Shown in pieces: positions 62,363 to 64,000 of a DNA stretch of 64,000 nucleotides. Where the stretch lies: assembly GCF_900096915.1 (NCBI RefSeq), contig NZ_FMYK01000010.1:1-64000 (forward strand), given 5' to 3'. Position 1 is the stretch's first letter. Every line of letters starts with the position of its first letter. The stretch comes from Acinetobacter marinus (GTDB lineage Bacteria > Pseudomonadota > Gammaproteobacteria > Pseudomonadales > Moraxellaceae). Under the pieces are notes generated by a model. That model saw only the letters and a program-made list of their open reading frames with translations, was not told the origin of the DNA and did no database searches. The position numbers were made by a program, and so were the translations under genes.

Positions 62363-63463
62363 TTATAGATCCAATTCAAGGTCACTTTGCGCACTATTGA
62401 CACAGATGCGTAGCGACTGATGGGCTTCATGATTTTGCTGTTTGTTGGCAATATGCTGAGTACTGCCACTGACCTTTTGGCATGCGCATTTATTACAAAT
62501 ACCCATGCGACAGCCATGCTGTGGACGGATATTTTCTGCTTCCAGTGCAGATAAAATCGATTCGCCTTTTTTGATTTGCACGTGCTTGTTAGAGCGAGTG
62601 AGATGTAGATCGACATATTCGACCGCTGTTGATGCTGTATCGCTGACATTCGGTGTAGAAAAATAAAAGGCTTCACCTTGGAATTGTTTTGCGTTCATCG
62701 TCAGTGATTGCGCTGTCTCGACAAAACCTGAAGGACCACAGGCAAAGACGGCTACGTCCTCAATGGTATCAATCTGTGCAACATGCTGTGCACTGAGTCG
62801 AGTGTGTAGCGGATCATTTGCCGTTGCAGGTTCACGGGTGCAGATATAGTCCACTTTGAAGTTCGGATATTGAGCTTGCCATTGCTGAAATTGTTCAAAA
62901 AATGCCAATTCACCTTGCTTAGACACCCAGTACAGCAGATGGATTTGGTAGTCGGCAAAGCGCTTTGTCACATGTAAATCATGCAATAAGCTATACACGG
63001 GTGTAATGCCACTGCCTGCCGCCAAAAATGCCAAACGCTGGCTCTGGAAATGTGGAAACTCCACCTCGCCATAAGGCGCACCAAAGCGAATGATGTCACC
63101 AATTTGCGCTTGCTCACACAGCCACGTACTCACCAAACCACCCGCAACATGCTTAACATGCAAAGCGACATGCTGTGGATCGAGTCGGGTGAGGCTGTAG
63201 TTGCGCTCATAACGGATGCCGTTGATTTCCACAAAAACAGGATGATGTTGTCCTGCCAAGCCGAAATCCATCTGACGATTACACTGAATCGTTAGCGCAT
63301 ACATATCGTCAGAGATTTGCTGGCGCTGGGTGATGCGTCCACGCATTTCTTCGGTAGACCACAGTGGATTGATACGTTGTAACCAAAAATCAGCGGTTGA
63401 ACGATCAAACACACTGTCACTCAGGAGACGCAACCACGGGTTGCTTTTTAATAATGTTGTCAT
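62363..63463 (-). CDS. ferredoxin-type oxidoreductase partner of the desaturase
   Basis: This 366-residue protein has an FAD-binding domain (Arg-Asn-Tyr-Ser-Leu-Thr near residue 95). An NAD(P)H domain follows (Ala-Ala-Gly-Ser-Gly-Ile-Thr-Pro), then a C-terminal plant-type [2Fe-2S] domain with Cys-Arg-Met-Gly-Ile-Cys-Asn-Lys-Cys. It passes electrons from NAD(P)H to the adjacent desaturase, as in the DesB/DesC-like pairs of Pseudomonas. The frame opens at GTG 63502. ATG 63463 is preferred because the usual family N-terminus starts there, although no good Shine-Dalgarno sequence is seen. Confidence 0.88.
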   Translation of the reverse strand: MTTLLKSNPWLRLLSDSVFDRSTADFWLQRINPLWSTEEMRGRITQRQQISDDMYALTIQCNRQMDFGLAGQHHPVFVEINGIRYERNYSLTRLDPQHVALHVKHVAGGLVSTWLCEQAQIGDIIRFGAPYGEVEFPHFQSQRLAFLAAGSGITPVYSLLHDLHVTKRFADYQIHLLYWVSKQGELAFFEQFQQWQAQYPNFKVDYICTREPATANDPLHTRLSAQHVAQIDTIEDVAVFACGPSGFVETAQSLTMNAKQFQGEAFYFSTPNVSDTASTAVEYVDLHLTRSNKHVQIKKGESILSALEAENIRPQHGCRMGICNKCACQKVSGSTQHIANKQQNHEAHQSLRICVNSAQSDLELDL

Positions 63464-63495
63464 CACATATTCAAAAATAAGGGATTTGTAATTAT

Positions 63496-63509
63496 TATAC
63501 ACTTGTATA
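63496..63509. promoter_or_regulatory. inverted repeat, possible TetR operator
   Basis: TATACA-CT-TGTATA is a perfect 6-bp inverted repeat just upstream of the reductase-desaturase operon. It is a candidate site for the divergent TetR protein. The rest of the gap to 63766 is AT-rich, and TATACT near 63714 may be a -10 box for the TetR gene. Confidence 0.4.
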
Positions 63510-63766
63510 TATGTATGTATAGTTATTCACCAGAATTATTCCCTCGATTATGTAAAAATTGCGCAGTTAAAGGCTGAGTATTGTTGCTATTTATTTGAAT
63601 TAAAATGATTTTAATATTTACAAAAAAGTGCCGAAAAAATCCAAATCTACAGCCATAAAAGCAAGGTCATGCTTAAAAAATCACGACAGATTTCACAAAA
63701 AAATAGCTTACCGTTATACTAGGCTTTTCTATAGATACAATGGTCTCGATCACTGTGCATCGAGCC

Positions 63767-64000
63767 ATGGCTGAGCGCATCAATCCCATGACAAGCACCT
63801 TGCAACATCCTGAGCAATCTTTCGAGCACGATAGCGATCAACGTGATGCCGACAAACCTGTATTGCGTAGCCCAGGACGTAAAGCATCGATTACCCAAGC
63901 TGAGCTATTTGAAGCAACGCTGAATCTGATCCGTTCTGGACGCAGTATTTCGTCATTGAGTCTGCGGGAAATTGCACGTGAAGCAGGGATTGCGCCGAAT
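63767..64000 (+). CDS. TetR-family regulator (partial, 5' part)
   Basis: An open frame runs off the window end. After about 35 hydrophilic residues it shows a TetR helix-turn-helix (Arg-Lys-Ala-Ser-Ile-Thr-Gln-Ala-Glu-Leu-Phe, then Ser-Leu-Arg-Glu-Ile-Ala-Arg-Glu-Ala-Gly-Ile-Ala-Pro). The arrangement, divergent from a desaturase and its reductase, parallels DesT/FabR regulators that sense acyl-CoA unsaturation. The start is ambiguous: ATGs at 63740, 63767 and 63788 are in frame without a clear ribosome-binding site. Confidence 0.75.
   Translation, partial: MAERINPMTSTLQHPEQSFEHDSDQRDADKPVLRSPGRKASITQAELFEATLNLIRSGRSISSLSLREIAREAGIAPN

Overview
The window comes from a gammaproteobacterium of the genus Acinetobacter, related to but distinct from A. 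baylyi ADP1. The main evidence is the gene order pcaF-pcaB-pcaD-pcaK-pcaC-pcaH-pcaG-quiB-quiC-quiX-quiA, which is characteristic of the Acinetobacter protocatechuate/quinate supraoperon, and protein sequences very close to the ADP1 ones as I remember them. No rRNA, tRNA, CRISPR array, phage or intact insertion sequence was seen.

Layout. (1) 1-12.1 kb: the pca-qui supraoperon on the + strand. Periplasmic QuiA, QuiB and QuiC turn quinate/shikimate into protocatechuate, QuiX is an outer-membrane porin, PcaK imports aromatic acids, and PcaHG, PcaB, PcaC, PcaD and PcaF carry out the beta-ketoadipate pathway. (2) 12.3-17.1 kb: a dicarboxylate/amino-acid symporter, a hairpin-rich intergenic segment, and a gltIJKL-type glutamate/aspartate ABC importer. 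(3) 17.4-31.1 kb: mostly housekeeping genes (engB, dusA, gshB, phoU), a periplasmic asparaginase behind a likely sigma-54 promoter, a LysE exporter with an AraC regulator, and several envelope proteins. (4) 31.1-49.1 kb: bioB and then a large guanidine-utilisation locus. (5) 49.2-54.6 kb: an FMN reductase/LysR pair, an alpha/beta hydrolase, an antiporter and a TPR pseudogene. (6) 54.8-60.6 kb: urtABCDE, an ABC importer for urea or a similar compound. (7) 61-64 kb: a fatty-acid desaturase, its ferredoxin-type reductase, and the start of a divergent TetR regulator.

The most interesting part is 32.3-49.1 kb. A guanidine-I (ykkC) riboswitch precedes two DUF1989 proteins and a urea/guanidine carboxylase. 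Further on are allophanate hydrolase, a NikR-like ribbon-helix-helix regulator that has lost most nickel ligands, an ABC importer of the urea-carboxylase-region type, an Fe(II)/2-oxoglutarate dioxygenase, an unrecognised 299-residue protein and an SMR exporter. Three promoters in this locus each carry a -24/-12 (sigma-54) element with exact 12-base spacing. Each also carries an inverted repeat of the form AGTATTAC-N14-GTAWTAYT. Its inner hexamers are GTATTA-N16-TAATAY, which matches the geometry of the classical NikR operator (GTATGA-N16-TCATAC). I infer a dedicated regulon in which nitrogen status (sigma-54), the RHH protein and the riboswitch control guanidine import, release and breakdown to ammonia and CO2.

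A second theme is nitrogen scavenging across the window: asparaginase, Glu/Asp uptake, the guanidine locus and urtABCDE. A third is the frequency of short 15-17 bp tandem repeats at gene ends and in intergenic DNA.
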